The position numbers and the translations under genes were made by a program. This document shows positions 17,524 through 25,940 of a stretch of DNA of 38,508 nt, in pieces. Location of the stretch: the NCBI GenBank assembly GCA_030065125.1, contig JASJDM010000057.1:1-38508 (forward strand). The letters run 5' to 3'. Each line of letters opens with the position of its first letter. Positions within the stretch are counted from its first letter, which is position 1. The notes under the pieces were generated by a model that did not search any database, was not told where the DNA came from, and saw only the letters and a list, made by a program, of their open reading frames with translations. Origin of the DNA: Lysobacterales bacterium (GTDB taxonomy: Bacteria; Pseudomonadota; Gammaproteobacteria; Xanthomonadales; SZUA-38).

Positions 17524-17701
17524 CTACTCCAGGTGGTGGTCCGGTAATAGCCGCCAGCACACGACGATGTTCCCAGCGGGTATGGTCCTTTACCATCAGG
17601 ACAGGGCCCGTCGACTCTGTCGGCTCAGCAGGAATCCGTCCACGACGGAACCTGGGGACTCGTGAACGCAGACGTCGTCCTTAACACCGCATGGGCCCGA
17701 C

Positions 17702-18355
17702 CTACAGAATCGACCTCATGCCCGCCAGCACCACCTGGTCCGCCGTTTCCTCGGCGCGATCAGATATGCGCACGATGCGGCGAATTGCCTGGCGGACATG
17801 CACCTTGTGCCCCATGTCCAGGTCCGACTTGAACAGGCGCCGGGTCAGGGCCTGTTCGTGCTCGTCAATCAGGGACTCCATTTCACCCACTTTCTTGACG
17901 TGGTCTCGAATCGAATCAATGCTGCCCTTGGGTTTGAAGTAGCGCTTGAGCGCTTTCTGCAGTTCGCGGAAGGTCTGGACAGACTCTCCCATCATGTGAA
18001 TCACTTCATCCACGTAGTCGCTGGGAATCCTGACTCTTTCGTTGAGAAAAAACCGGCAGCACGATTCCGCCGCGTTGGCAATCTCGTCAACGGATTCCAC
18101 CACCCTGAAGATGTCACTGCGCACCAGCGGCAGATAGGCACCTGAAAAAAGCAGGTCGCCGATTTCGCGTCGAAGCTCATCGGCCTGGGCTTCGGCATGG
18201 CCGACCTCACGGGCTGCCTGGTTTGCCGCTTCGCTGTCACCCGCCAGGTGCTTTCTGACGGCCTTCGCCGCCAGGCGGACACATTGTTCTGTCTTGTCAA
18301 TGTGCTCGTACACCAACTCGGCTACCCGCTTTTCTTTTTTCCTGAATGTCAACAT
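17702..18355 (-). CDS. DUF47/TIGR00153 PhoU-like partner of the Pit transporter
   Basis: A 217-residue all-helical protein starting at ATG 18355, 24 bp after the pit gene. It matches the DUF47 (TIGR00153) family: FRKKEKRVAELVYEHIDKTEQCV at the start, then ADELRREIGDLLFSGAYLPLVRSD, ESVDEIANAAESCCRFF with the metal-binding acidic pattern of PhoU folds, and the final IRRIVRISDRAEETADQVVL. Members regulate or stabilise the Pit-type transporter encoded next to them. Length and order match the standard pit-DUF47 operon. It converges with the pseudokinase gene across a 178-bp gap in which I see no clear terminator. Confidence 0.92.
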   Translation of the reverse strand: MLTFRKKEKRVAELVYEHIDKTEQCVRLAAKAVRKHLAGDSEAANQAAREVGHAEAQADELRREIGDLLFSGAYLPLVRSDIFRVVESVDEIANAAESCCRFFLNERVRIPSDYVDEVIHMMGESVQTFRELQKALKRYFKPKGSIDSIRDHVKKVGEMESLIDEHEQALTRRLFKSDLDMGHKVHVRQAIRRIVRISDRAEETADQVVLAGMRSIL

Positions 18356-18379
18356 CGCCTTTTCACGCTCCGTTCCAAC

Positions 18380-19432
18380 TCAGGCCTGCCCGATCAAGGC
18401 GGACAGGCCGCGATAAAGTAATGCCGCAAAAATTGCTGCGCAGGCCGGCGTCAGGATCCAGCCTGCAAATATGGTTGAGATTTTACCGGTGCTTACCGCC
18501 TGCATGCCCTTGGTCAGGCCCACACCGATCACACCGCCCACCACGGCCTGGGAAGTAGACACCGGGATGCCCAGCATGGAAAAACCATGGACGCCGATAC
18601 CGGCAGCAAACTGGGCGGCCAGGGCGCCCGCATAGTCCAGTGAGGTAATGGAGTTACCCACGGTTTGTGTCACCCGTTCGCCAAAGGTCAATGCGCCCAC
18701 GGCCATGGCAACGCCGCCCATCATGGCCAGATAGAGCCCGTGGTCGGGGAACCGGTTCAGCAGTGGACCAATGGCGTTTCCCACGTCATTGGCGCCCAGG
18801 GAGAATGACACGTAGGCCGCCGAAGCGAGGACCGCCCACCCCATGGCCTGGGTCCAGAGCACTCCCCGCAGGTGCCGCAGCAACCGCCCAAGCAGCAGGT
18901 AGATGGCAAAGGCCAGGATCATGGTCAGGATCGGGCTGATCACCCAGGCCCCGACAATTTTCAGCAGGACCCCGAGTTTGAAATAGGCGGCCTCGGCTCC
19001 CACCAAACCCAGTCCCACTCCGGCCACTCCGCCCACGATGGCCTGGGATGTGGAGACCGGTACGCTGGAAAACGTGGCAAGGGTGACAAAAAAGCCCGCT
19101 GAAAGCAGCGCCACCAGCACCGCCAGGTCCGGCAATCGTCCGTCCGGAAACAGGGATTCCATGTCCGGGGGCGGCACCGCTTCATTGTGCTGCTGGTACA
19201 CCTCGGGCTCGGTGATAACGATGCCCTTGCCCACGGTCTTCATGACATGATGCCCCTGGAGCGTTCCCCCGAGAATGACAAACAGGGCCATCATCAAAGC
19301 CGCCTTCCGGTAGGAAATGATCTGGGCGCCGACGGTGGTCCCGATGCAGTTGGCTGCATCGTTGGCGCCGATATTCCAGCCCACATAAAAGCCGGCCAGA
19401 ATCATGATGATCGCGAATAGGAGTTCCACCAC
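18380..19432 (-). CDS. pit: Inorganic phosphate transporter, PiT family
   Basis: A 350-residue membrane protein from GTG 19432. It has the PiT duplication: GWNIGANDAANCIGTTVGA in the N-terminal half is repeated as SFSLGANDVGNAIGPLL in the C-terminal half, and each half is followed by a VPVSTSQAIVGG-type motif (FSSVPVSTSQAIVGGV and LGIPVSTSQAVVGGV). About ten membrane helices are visible. The protein takes up metal phosphate by proton symport with low affinity. A periplasmic or cytoplasmic loop near residues 68-100 is hydrophilic (VYQQHNEAVPPPDMESLFPDG). It forms an operon with the DUF47 gene and is divergent from pstS1. Confidence 0.94.
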   Translation of the reverse strand: MVELLFAIIMILAGFYVGWNIGANDAANCIGTTVGAQIISYRKAALMMALFVILGGTLQGHHVMKTVGKGIVITEPEVYQQHNEAVPPPDMESLFPDGRLPDLAVLVALLSAGFFVTLATFSSVPVSTSQAIVGGVAGVGLGLVGAEAAYFKLGVLLKIVGAWVISPILTMILAFAIYLLLGRLLRHLRGVLWTQAMGWAVLASAAYVSFSLGANDVGNAIGPLLNRFPDHGLYLAMMGGVAMAVGALTFGERVTQTVGNSITSLDYAGALAAQFAAGIGVHGFSMLGIPVSTSQAVVGGVIGVGLTKGMQAVSTGKISTIFAGWILTPACAAIFAALLYRGLSALIGQA

Positions 19433-19749
19433 CTGGTTTCATGCAACGGGCAGAACGTCCACTTTAAAACCGCGGCCGGCCAGTGACCCTATGTAATTTC
19501 ACCTAAGAAGAACATGGAAACAGACTGTTGCTGCCCTCGGATGTCCAAGGCGCATTGCTTAATTTGAGTGAACCATAAAGCCAGGGAAGTGCGACCAGAG
19601 AAGGGCTCTGGTTTCCGGATCCTTTGGAAACCTGACACATCGAAAAAACCGAACAGTTGGCCGGTTTTTCGATGAGCATGTAAGAAACCTGTAACAAAGC
19701 CTTCGTAAGCTCGGCTGAATTTCTTCAGCAAAAATCGGCGAGAGCAAAC
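19433..19749. other. Divergent intergenic region pit / pstS1
   Basis: These 317 bp hold no convincing gene. A 12-bp inverted repeat with a one-base bulge pairs ATCGAAAAAACCG (19639-19651) with CGGTTTTTCGAT (19662-19673). It could be a hairpin that insulates the two transcription units. The PhoB-like site for pstS1 starts five bases after it. Confidence 0.55.
19678..19699 (+). promoter_or_regulatory. PhoB box upstream of pstS1
   Basis: Two 11-nt direct half-sites, ATGTAAGAAAC and CTGTAACAAAG, match the PhoB pattern CTGTAAC/CTGTCAT with 11-nt period. A third weaker copy (CCTTCGTAAGC) follows at 19700-19710. The site lies 50 bp before the pstS1 start and replaces a -35 element. It predicts induction by phosphate starvation through PhoB. 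Confidence 0.75.
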
Positions 19750-20820
19750 ATGACTTCCAGATCTACGAAACTGTCGTTGCTGGCTGCTGCGGCACTGGGC
19801 GTATTGGTGGCCGGAACCGCCGCTGCACAGTCGGCCCGCAGCTACATCTTTATTGTCGGTTCGTCCACGGTCTATCCTTTTTCAACGGTGGTTGCTGAGC
19901 GCTTCGGCAAGACCACCAGGTTCAAGACGCCCAAAGTGGAATCCACCGGCTCCGGCGGCGGCTTCAAGCTGTTTTGCGACGGGGTTGGCGCCCAGTATCC
20001 GGATATCACCAATTCATCGCGCCGGGTCAAGGCGAGCGAGATTGAGCTGTGCGCCGAAAACGGCGTCAGCGATGTCGTAGAGGTAAAAATCGGTTACGAC
20101 GGCATCGTGCTGGCCAATTCGGCGGAGTCTGAACAGGTCACGCTGCAGCGTCGCGATATTTTCCTCGCACTGGCGAAAGAGGTGCCCAATCCGGACGGAT
20201 CCGAAACCCTGGTACCGAACAACTACCAGACCTGGAACGAGATCAACCCCGATCTGCCGGCCGTGGGAATCGAGGTCCTTGGGCCGCCGCCGACATCGGG
20301 CACGCGTGACGCGTTCCTGGAACTTGCCATGGAGGGAGGCTGCTCCCAGTTCGACTGGATCAAATCCATGAAGAAGACCGACAAAAAGGCCTTCAAGAAC
20401 CTGTGTCACACCATCCGGGAAGACGGCGTCTACGTCGAAGCCGGTGAAAATGACAATCTCATCGTGCAAAAGCTCTCGGCAAACCCTGACGCCTTCGGCA
20501 TCTTTGGCTTCGGCTTCCTGGACCAGAACATTGAAAAAGTCCAGGGATCGCTGGTTGATGGCGTGGAGCCGACCTTCGAGGCTATTGCTGATGGCAGCTA
20601 CCCGGTTTCGCGATCGCTGTACTTCTACGCCAAGAAGGCCCATGTCGACGTGATTCCCGGCATGCGGGAATTCCTGGCTGAATTCACCAGCGAGAGAGCC
20701 TGGGGTGACGAAGGCTACCTTTCCGATCGTGGGCTTATTCCCATGCCGGAAGAAGAGCGTGCTGAAGTGCTGGCCGCAGTCACCCTGCTGAGCCCCGTAA
20801 AGCTTGTGCAGAACGACTAA
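19750..20820 (+). CDS. pstS: Phosphate-binding protein PstS, first Pst system
   Basis: A 356-residue protein from ATG 19750. Residues 1-27 form a Sec signal peptide (LSLLAAAALGVLVAGTAAAQS) without a lipobox, so it is a free periplasmic protein. The phosphate-binding loops can be seen: IVGSSTVYPFSTVVAE (about 36-51), ESTGSGGGFKLFC (68-80), TNSSRR, and PPTSGTRDAFLELAM (about 180-194). Paired Cys (CSQFDW, NLCHTI) may form a disulfide. It is quite unlike the second PstS at 30416-31288 and is larger. It leads pstC, pstA and pstB and has its own PhoB box. Confidence 0.93.
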   Translation: MTSRSTKLSLLAAAALGVLVAGTAAAQSARSYIFIVGSSTVYPFSTVVAERFGKTTRFKTPKVESTGSGGGFKLFCDGVGAQYPDITNSSRRVKASEIELCAENGVSDVVEVKIGYDGIVLANSAESEQVTLQRRDIFLALAKEVPNPDGSETLVPNNYQTWNEINPDLPAVGIEVLGPPPTSGTRDAFLELAMEGGCSQFDWIKSMKKTDKKAFKNLCHTIREDGVYVEAGENDNLIVQKLSANPDAFGIFGFGFLDQNIEKVQGSLVDGVEPTFEAIADGSYPVSRSLYFYAKKAHVDVIPGMREFLAEFTSERAWGDEGYLSDRGLIPMPEEERAEVLAAVTLLSPVKLVQND

Positions 20821-20834
20821 CGAGCACCTTGGTA

Positions 20835-20862
20835 GCGCGGCAATCCGACCGGATTGCCGCGC
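20835..20862 (+). other. Strong intercistronic hairpin between pstS and pstC
   Basis: A perfect 12-bp stem, GCGCGGCAATCC (20835-20846) paired with GGATTGCCGCGC (20851-20862), closes a GACC tetraloop. No T-run follows. Such hairpins after genes for binding proteins protect the 3' end of the upstream message and limit read-through, giving more PstS than membrane subunits. Confidence 0.75.
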
Positions 20863-20881
20863 CCGCTAAATCGGCACTTCA

Positions 20882-22261
20882 ATGAACACGCTGACCCTTC
20901 TGACCCTGCTCGCAGCCTTCGCCCTGGGCGCGTTCTACCTTGGGCGCAGGCGTTCGCTGCTGGCTGGCGGCGGCGCCCGCACACTGCACTCCCTGCCGGG
21001 TTACTACGGGTTCTACGTGGTGATCTGGTGCCTGATTCCTCCCCTGGGGCTGATGCTCGGATGGCAGGTGTTTGAGCCCCGGGTACTGACCTGGCTCATC
21101 ATCGAGGGCCTCCCCGAGTCGATGAGCAGCCTGCCCCAGGGTCCGCTGAACCTGCTGCTGAACGATATCCGCAACCTCGCGTCCGGGGACCTTGTGGTGA
21201 CCGAGGTCAGCGAGGTGATGACCCAGGCGGCAGACCGCTATACCGCCCTGCTCAGCAGCAGCAAGTTCTGGCTGAGCACGATGACCATCATGCTCGCCCT
21301 TGCCGGGATCAGCCTGGCAACGCTCCGGATCACACCGGCTTTCCGGGCGCGAAACAAGGTTGAGTCAACGGTGCAGATGATCCTCATCGTTGCCTCCAGC
21401 ATCGCGATCCTGACAACCGTTGGCATCGTGTTCTCGGTGCTGTTCGAGTCCATTCGGTTTTTCCAGCGGGTACCACTCGACGAGTTCCTGTTCGGTCTCC
21501 AGTGGAGTCCCCAGATGGCAATCCGGGCCGACCAGGTGGGATCGTCGGGTGCCTTTGGCTTCATCCCGCTGTTGACCGGGACCCTGCTGATCACTGCCAT
21601 CGCCATGGTGGTGGCGGTGCCCATCGGGCTGATGACCGCGGTTTACCTGACTGAGTACGCCAAGCCCGCGTTCCGCTCCGTGGCCAAGCCGCTGTTGGAA
21701 GTGCTGGCTGGTATCCCCACTGTGGTCTACGGCTTTTTTGCAGCGATCCAGGTTGCGCCATTCATTCGTGACTCCGGTGGCCTGATTGGGCTGGACGTGG
21801 CTTCTGAAAGCGCGCTGGCAGCGGGAATCGTGATGGGCATCATGATCATCCCACTGGTGTCATCGCTTTCCGATGACGCCATCACCGCGGTGCCCGCCGC
21901 CATGCGCGACGGTTCACTTGCTCTGGGGGCGACCCGCTCGGAGACAGTCAAACAGGTCATGCTGCCGGCCGCCCTGCCCGGAATTGTTGGCGGGGTGCTG
22001 CTGGCGGTTTCCAGGGCCATCGGCGAAACCATGATCGTGGTCATGGCCGCGGGTTTGGCCGCCAACCTCACAGCCAATCCACTGGAGGCCGTGACAACGG
22101 TGACGGTACAGATCGTGACCCTGCTGGTGGGTGACCAGGAGTTCGACAGCGCCAAGACGCTGGCCGCCTTCGCGCTGGGCCTGATGCTGTTCCTGGTAAC
22201 GCTGGTGCTTAACGTCATTGGACTGCGCGTGGTGCGCAAGTACCGGGAGGCTTACGAATGA
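20882..22261 (+). CDS. pstC: Phosphate ABC permease PstC, first system
   Basis: A 459-residue permease from ATG 20882. It is longer than typical PstC (~320) because of an N-terminal extension with two or three extra membrane segments and a periplasmic part before the core (residues 1-215). The core carries the ABC permease features: AMVVAVPIGLMTAVYLTEYAKPAFR, EVLAGIPTVVYGFFAA, and the EAA loop AAMRDGSLALGATRSETVKQVMLPAALPGI near 335-365, which docks PstB. Its TGA overlaps the ATG of pstA as ATGA, so the two are coupled. It pairs with PstA to form the channel. Confidence 0.94.
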   Translation: MNTLTLLTLLAAFALGAFYLGRRRSLLAGGGARTLHSLPGYYGFYVVIWCLIPPLGLMLGWQVFEPRVLTWLIIEGLPESMSSLPQGPLNLLLNDIRNLASGDLVVTEVSEVMTQAADRYTALLSSSKFWLSTMTIMLALAGISLATLRITPAFRARNKVESTVQMILIVASSIAILTTVGIVFSVLFESIRFFQRVPLDEFLFGLQWSPQMAIRADQVGSSGAFGFIPLLTGTLLITAIAMVVAVPIGLMTAVYLTEYAKPAFRSVAKPLLEVLAGIPTVVYGFFAAIQVAPFIRDSGGLIGLDVASESALAAGIVMGIMIIPLVSSLSDDAITAVPAAMRDGSLALGATRSETVKQVMLPAALPGIVGGVLLAVSRAIGETMIVVMAAGLAANLTANPLEAVTTVTVQIVTLLVGDQEFDSAKTLAAFALGLMLFLVTLVLNVIGLRVVRKYREAYE

Positions 22262-23550
22262 GCAACGGCGGCCAGAATCCCACAGCCCGCCAGATCATGG
22301 AACGAGGGCTGGCCAGGCGTTATCGCAAGGAGCGTCATTTCCGGGCCCTGGGCATTACGGCGTCCTGTATCGGGCTGATTTTCCTGGTGCTGTTTTTCGC
22401 CAGTATCGTTTCCGGAGGCCACTCAGCCTTCAGCCAGACCTACATCGCACTGGATATCTCGTTTGATGCGCAGAAGATCTCAGGCGGGGATACCAGTCCG
22501 GAGGCCCTGGCCACCGGAGACTATGCCGGACTGGTCAAGTCCAGCCTTTATACCCTGTTTCCTGACGTCAAGGGCCGCAGCGACAAGCGAAAGTTGAATC
22601 GTCTGATCAGCGTTGGTGCCGAGTACCAGCTGCAGGACAAGGTCATGGCCAATCCCGGGCTGATCGGCACCGAGGCCCAGGTCTGGGTGCCGGCCGCAGC
22701 CAATGTCGACATGCTGGTGAAGGGCAATATCGACCGGGAGCTGGATGAGCGCTCGCGTCCCCTCGGCGACAAGGAAATTGCCTGGATCGACCAGCTGGAG
22801 CAGCAAGGCCTGCTGGACCGGCAATTCAACACGGCACTGTTCACCAATGGCGATTCCAGGGATCCGGAGCTTGCGGGCATCCGCGGCGCCCTGATGGGTT
22901 CTTTCTACATGTTGCTGGTGACCATTGCCCTGGCCTTTCCAATCGGAGTTGCGGCGGCGATCTACCTGGAAGAATTCGCCCCCAAGAACCGGTGGACCGA
23001 CCTGATCGAGGTCAATATCAACAACCTGGCCGCTGTCCCGTCCATCGTATTTGGCTTGCTGGGTCTGGCCGTATTCATCAACTTTGTCGGTCTGCCTCGG
23101 TCAGCCCCGCTCGTCGGAGGGCTGGTGCTGGCCCTGATGACGCTTCCGGTCATCATCATCGCGGCCCGGGCATCCATCAAGGCAGTGCCGCCCTCGATCA
23201 GGGAAGCTGCCCTGGGCGTTGGCGCCTCTCAGATGCAAACCGTGTTTCATCACGTGCTGCCCCTGGCGCTTCCGGGAATCATGACCGGCACCATTATCGG
23301 CATGGCCAGGGCCCTGGGCGAATCGGCGCCGCTGCTGATGATCGGCATGGTGGCGTTCGTTGTAGACATTCCGCAGAGCGCGATGGATCCCGCGTCCGCA
23401 CTTCCGGTGCAGATTTTCCTCTGGGCCGACAGTCCGGAGCGGGCCTTCGTAGAACGCACATCAGCGGCAATCCTCGTACTGCTTGGATTTCTGCTGATGA
23501 TGAACCTGGCTGCCGTGTTGCTGCGGCGGCGCTTTGAACGTAAATGGTGA
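22258..23550 (+). CDS. pstA: Phosphate ABC permease PstA, first system (DUF3333 type)
   Basis: A 430-residue permease from ATG 22258, overlapping pstC by four bases. An N-terminal membrane segment (ALGITASCIGLIFLVLFFASIV) is followed by a large periplasmic insert, residues about 55-200 (DUF3333-like, with EYQLQDKVMANPGLIGTEAQ). The standard PstA core then starts at GSFYMLLVTIALAFPIGVAAAIYLEEFAP. NNLAAVPSIVFGLLG and the EAA loop PPSIREAALGVGASQMQTVFHHVLPLALPGI are intact. With PstC it forms the phosphate path and contacts the PstB dimer. Confidence 0.94.
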   Translation: MSNGGQNPTARQIMERGLARRYRKERHFRALGITASCIGLIFLVLFFASIVSGGHSAFSQTYIALDISFDAQKISGGDTSPEALATGDYAGLVKSSLYTLFPDVKGRSDKRKLNRLISVGAEYQLQDKVMANPGLIGTEAQVWVPAAANVDMLVKGNIDRELDERSRPLGDKEIAWIDQLEQQGLLDRQFNTALFTNGDSRDPELAGIRGALMGSFYMLLVTIALAFPIGVAAAIYLEEFAPKNRWTDLIEVNINNLAAVPSIVFGLLGLAVFINFVGLPRSAPLVGGLVLALMTLPVIIIAARASIKAVPPSIREAALGVGASQMQTVFHHVLPLALPGIMTGTIIGMARALGESAPLLMIGMVAFVVDIPQSAMDPASALPVQIFLWADSPERAFVERTSAAILVLLGFLLMMNLAAVLLRRRFERKW

Positions 23551-23605
23551 GCCGCCGAAATTGTTGCCCCGGCAGTGTGGCAACGACACAAGGGAATCGA
23601 CAGAC

Positions 23606-24511
23606 ATGTATGGAGTAAATGAAGGCGTAGCAGAGGACCTGAGATCAGGCCGATTCGGAGCCGGCTTCAGTGGCGCCGAAATGCTGGAGAACAGCGCTGC
23701 TCAGCGGGCAGACAGTCCCGATGGTGCCGGTACGATCGGCAATATCCAGGCAGCCAATCCGTACATGGTAGCCAGCGGCGTCAACGTTCACTATGGCGAC
23801 AACCATGCCATCCGGAACGTCAGCCTGGAAATCGGCAAGAACGAAGTGATTGCACTGATCGGCCCTTCCGGCTGCGGCAAAACCACTTTCCTGCGCTGCC
23901 TGAACCGGATGAACGACACCATCGAGTCGGCCCGGGTCACCGGCGAGATCACCCTGGATGGCCACGAAATCCATGACAAGTCCCTGGACGTGGTGGCCCT
24001 GCGGGCCCGGGTGGGCATGGTGTTTCAAAAGCCAAACCCTTTCCCCAAATCCATTTACGACAATGTGGCTTATGGGCCGCGCATCCACGGGCTCGCCTCC
24101 ACGCGCGCCGAACTGGACGAGATTGTCCATGGCAGCCTGCAGCGCGCGGGGCTGTGGGAAGAGGTCAAAAACCGGTTGCACGAGCCTGGAACTGGACTGT
24201 CCGGGGGACAGCAGCAGCGACTGTGCATTGCCCGCACCATCGCGGTCAGCCCGGAAGTCATCCTGATGGACGAACCCTGCTCCGCGCTGGACCCCATTGC
24301 CACGGCCAGGATCGAAGACCTGATCGACGAATTGCGTCGAAACTATGCCATCGTGATCGTTACCCACTCCATGCAGCAGGCCGCCCGGGTTTCCCAGCGA
24401 ACCGCCTATTTCCACCTGGGAGACCTCGTTGAAGTCGATGCCACCAACAAGGTGTTCAGCAACCCTGGGCATCGACTCACGGAAGACTACATCACGGGCA
24501 GGTTTGGCTGA
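23606..24511 (+). CDS. pstB: Phosphate ABC ATPase PstB, first system
   Basis: A 301-residue protein. I chose ATG 23606, preceded by AAGGGAA; a longer frame from 23534 would overlap pstA. Residues 1-50 form a hydrophilic extension. The ATPase is fully canonical: Walker A GPSGCGKTT, Q-loop MVFQKPNPFPK, signature LSGGQQQRLCIART, Walker B VILMDEPCSALDP and switch His in IVTHSMQQA. It therefore should work as a homodimer. This makes it a good internal control for the two degenerate copies of the second operon. No phoU follows it; gpmA converges from the right. Confidence 0.95.
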   Translation: MYGVNEGVAEDLRSGRFGAGFSGAEMLENSAAQRADSPDGAGTIGNIQAANPYMVASGVNVHYGDNHAIRNVSLEIGKNEVIALIGPSGCGKTTFLRCLNRMNDTIESARVTGEITLDGHEIHDKSLDVVALRARVGMVFQKPNPFPKSIYDNVAYGPRIHGLASTRAELDEIVHGSLQRAGLWEEVKNRLHEPGTGLSGGQQQRLCIARTIAVSPEVILMDEPCSALDPIATARIEDLIDELRRNYAIVIVTHSMQQAARVSQRTAYFHLGDLVEVDATNKVFSNPGHRLTEDYITGRFG

Positions 24512-24593
24512 CCCGGTAGCGAACCAGCACACGAAACAGAATGGGAAACAGCAGGTCGAGCAGTGCTTTGGGCAGCCCAGGCAGGTGGCCTGG

Positions 24594-25334
24594 CTATACC
24601 ACCTGGACCTGTTTGGTCCAGTCCTCCTGTGCAACAGCATCAGGGTCGCCAAGGTACTCTTTGTGGCTTGGCTTCAGGTCTTCATCAAGCTGATAGACCA
24701 GCGGCACCCCCGTCGGAATATCCAGCTCCAGCACTTCCTTATCCGCATTCCCATCCAGGTATTTGACCAGGGCACGCAACGAGTTCCCGTGGGCCGCAAC
24801 AACGACGGTCCGTCCATTGCGGATTTCCGGCGCGATGTAGGTCTCCCAGTAAGACAGCACGCGGTCGACGGTATCGGCCAGGCTTTCACCGCGGGGAAGC
24901 TGGTTCCTGGGGATCACGTTATAGCGTGAATCGTGACCGGGAAAATGCTCGCTGCCAACGTCCACCGGCGGCGGTGACATGGTCAGGCTGCGACGCCACA
25001 GGTAAACCTGCTCGTCACCGTACTTCGCGGCCGTTTCAGCCTTGTTCAGTCCTTGCAGAGCGCCGTAATGGCGTTCGTTGAGTTCCCAGGCCCGGACCAC
25101 CGGAACCCACATGCGGTCCATTTCATCCAGGGTTATCCACAGGGTACGAATGGCTCGCTTTAAAACGGAAGTAAAGGCCAAATCGATGCCGATACCGGCC
25201 TCCCGCAACAGCCTTCCGGCGGTCAGGGCTTCGTCCCGCCCTTTGTCAGTCAGGTCGACGTCTGCCCAACCGGTGAAACGGTTTTCCAGATTCCATTGAC
25301 TTTGACCGTGGCGCAGTAGAACCAGCTGGTGCAC
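24594..25334 (-). CDS. gpmA: 2,3-bisphosphoglycerate-dependent phosphoglycerate mutase
   Basis: A 246-residue enzyme from GTG 25334. It has the histidine phosphatase core LVLLRHGQSQWNLENRFTGW with phospho-acceptor H9, ELNERHYGALQGLNK with acid E87, PRGESLADTV and AAHGNSLRALVKYLDG with the second His. Length and motifs are those of cofactor-dependent GpmA, which interconverts 3- and 2-phosphoglycerate in glycolysis. It sits between the two Pst systems and shares the neighbourhood with a 2-phosphoglycerate kinase-like gene (31428-32615). The two may be linked through 2,3-bisphosphoglycerate, the GpmA primer. No PhoB box is visible upstream. Confidence 0.95.
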   Translation of the reverse strand: MHQLVLLRHGQSQWNLENRFTGWADVDLTDKGRDEALTAGRLLREAGIGIDLAFTSVLKRAIRTLWITLDEMDRMWVPVVRAWELNERHYGALQGLNKAETAAKYGDEQVYLWRRSLTMSPPPVDVGSEHFPGHDSRYNVIPRNQLPRGESLADTVDRVLSYWETYIAPEIRNGRTVVVAAHGNSLRALVKYLDGNADKEVLELDIPTGVPLVYQLDEDLKPSHKEYLGDPDAVAQEDWTKQVQVV

Positions 25335-25427
25335 TCGTGTTTTCCCGTTGGGAAGGAAAACCTATGCTAGCAGGTGAGGAGCGGCGGGGGGATAAGGGAT
25401 TATCGACGGCGAAAAAAGGATGATTCG

Positions 25428-25865
25428 TGAACGGTTGCTTCGCAAGTTGGTATACGGCCGCGTCGCGGCCTGGTGAACGGGCCACATGGTGGCCTTTGGA
25501 GCGCACCCTGCGGGTGCTAAGACCTGCTTCGCAGGCTGGTGAACGCGCCCTGCGGGCGCTGGTGAACGGCCTTCGGCCTGGTGAACGCGTGCTGCGCACG
25601 CTAGTGGATGTGCTTCGCAGTTGTTTGGCTCGCTATCGCTCGCAGGTGGTACAGCTGAGATCCAGTCCATCGATCAGGGAGGATGGACTGCGGTGGCCTG
25701 TAGGCAGAAGCTTGCTACGAATCCGGCCCAGCGCGAAGCGCAATAATAATCGCGCGTCAGCGCTCCTCCACGAGACCGCAATAGCGGTCGTTCACCAGCG
25801 CCCGTAGGGCGCGTTCACCAGAACGCGCAGCGTTCGTTCACCAGCAAGCGGAGCTTGCGTTCACC
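25428..25865. repeat. Array of short covarying hairpins spaced by TGGTGAAC
   Basis: Between gpmA and the second Pst operon lies a non-coding array of perfect hairpins with 4-6 bp arms and mostly 3-nt loops. Left-side stems are at 25456-25470, 25480-25494, 25503-25517, 25523-25535, 25545-25559, 25568-25578 and 25587-25601; TGGTGAAC spacers are at 25471, 25537, 25560 and 25579. Right-side stems are at 25774-25789, 25798-25812, 25821-25835 and 25844-25858, with the reverse-complement spacer GTTCACCA at 25790, 25813 and 25836 and GTTCACC at 25859. Read in spacer orientation, the loops are mostly TNC. Stem sequences differ from unit to unit but remain paired. Confidence 0.85.
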
Positions 25866-25940
25866 TGCGTACACCGTGCGCAGCAAGCGGTCACCAATAG
25901 GAGTAGAGCCCAGGTTCAACTAAAGAGGTTCAGTCCACCC

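Noticed and set aside
24577..24593. CCAGGC/GCCTGG hairpin as an intrinsic terminator between pstB and gpmA
   Set aside because: The stem has only 6 bp and no T-run on either strand.
23645..24652. 335-codon minus-strand frame opposite the first pstB
   Set aside because: The plus strand holds every ABC ATPase motif in order; the antisense product has none.
25428..25865. CRISPR array or integron attC sites as an explanation for the hairpin array
   Set aside because: There are no constant long repeats with unique spacers; the constant part is only 8 nt. The GTTCACC/GGTGAAC spacer does not fit the attC core pattern.
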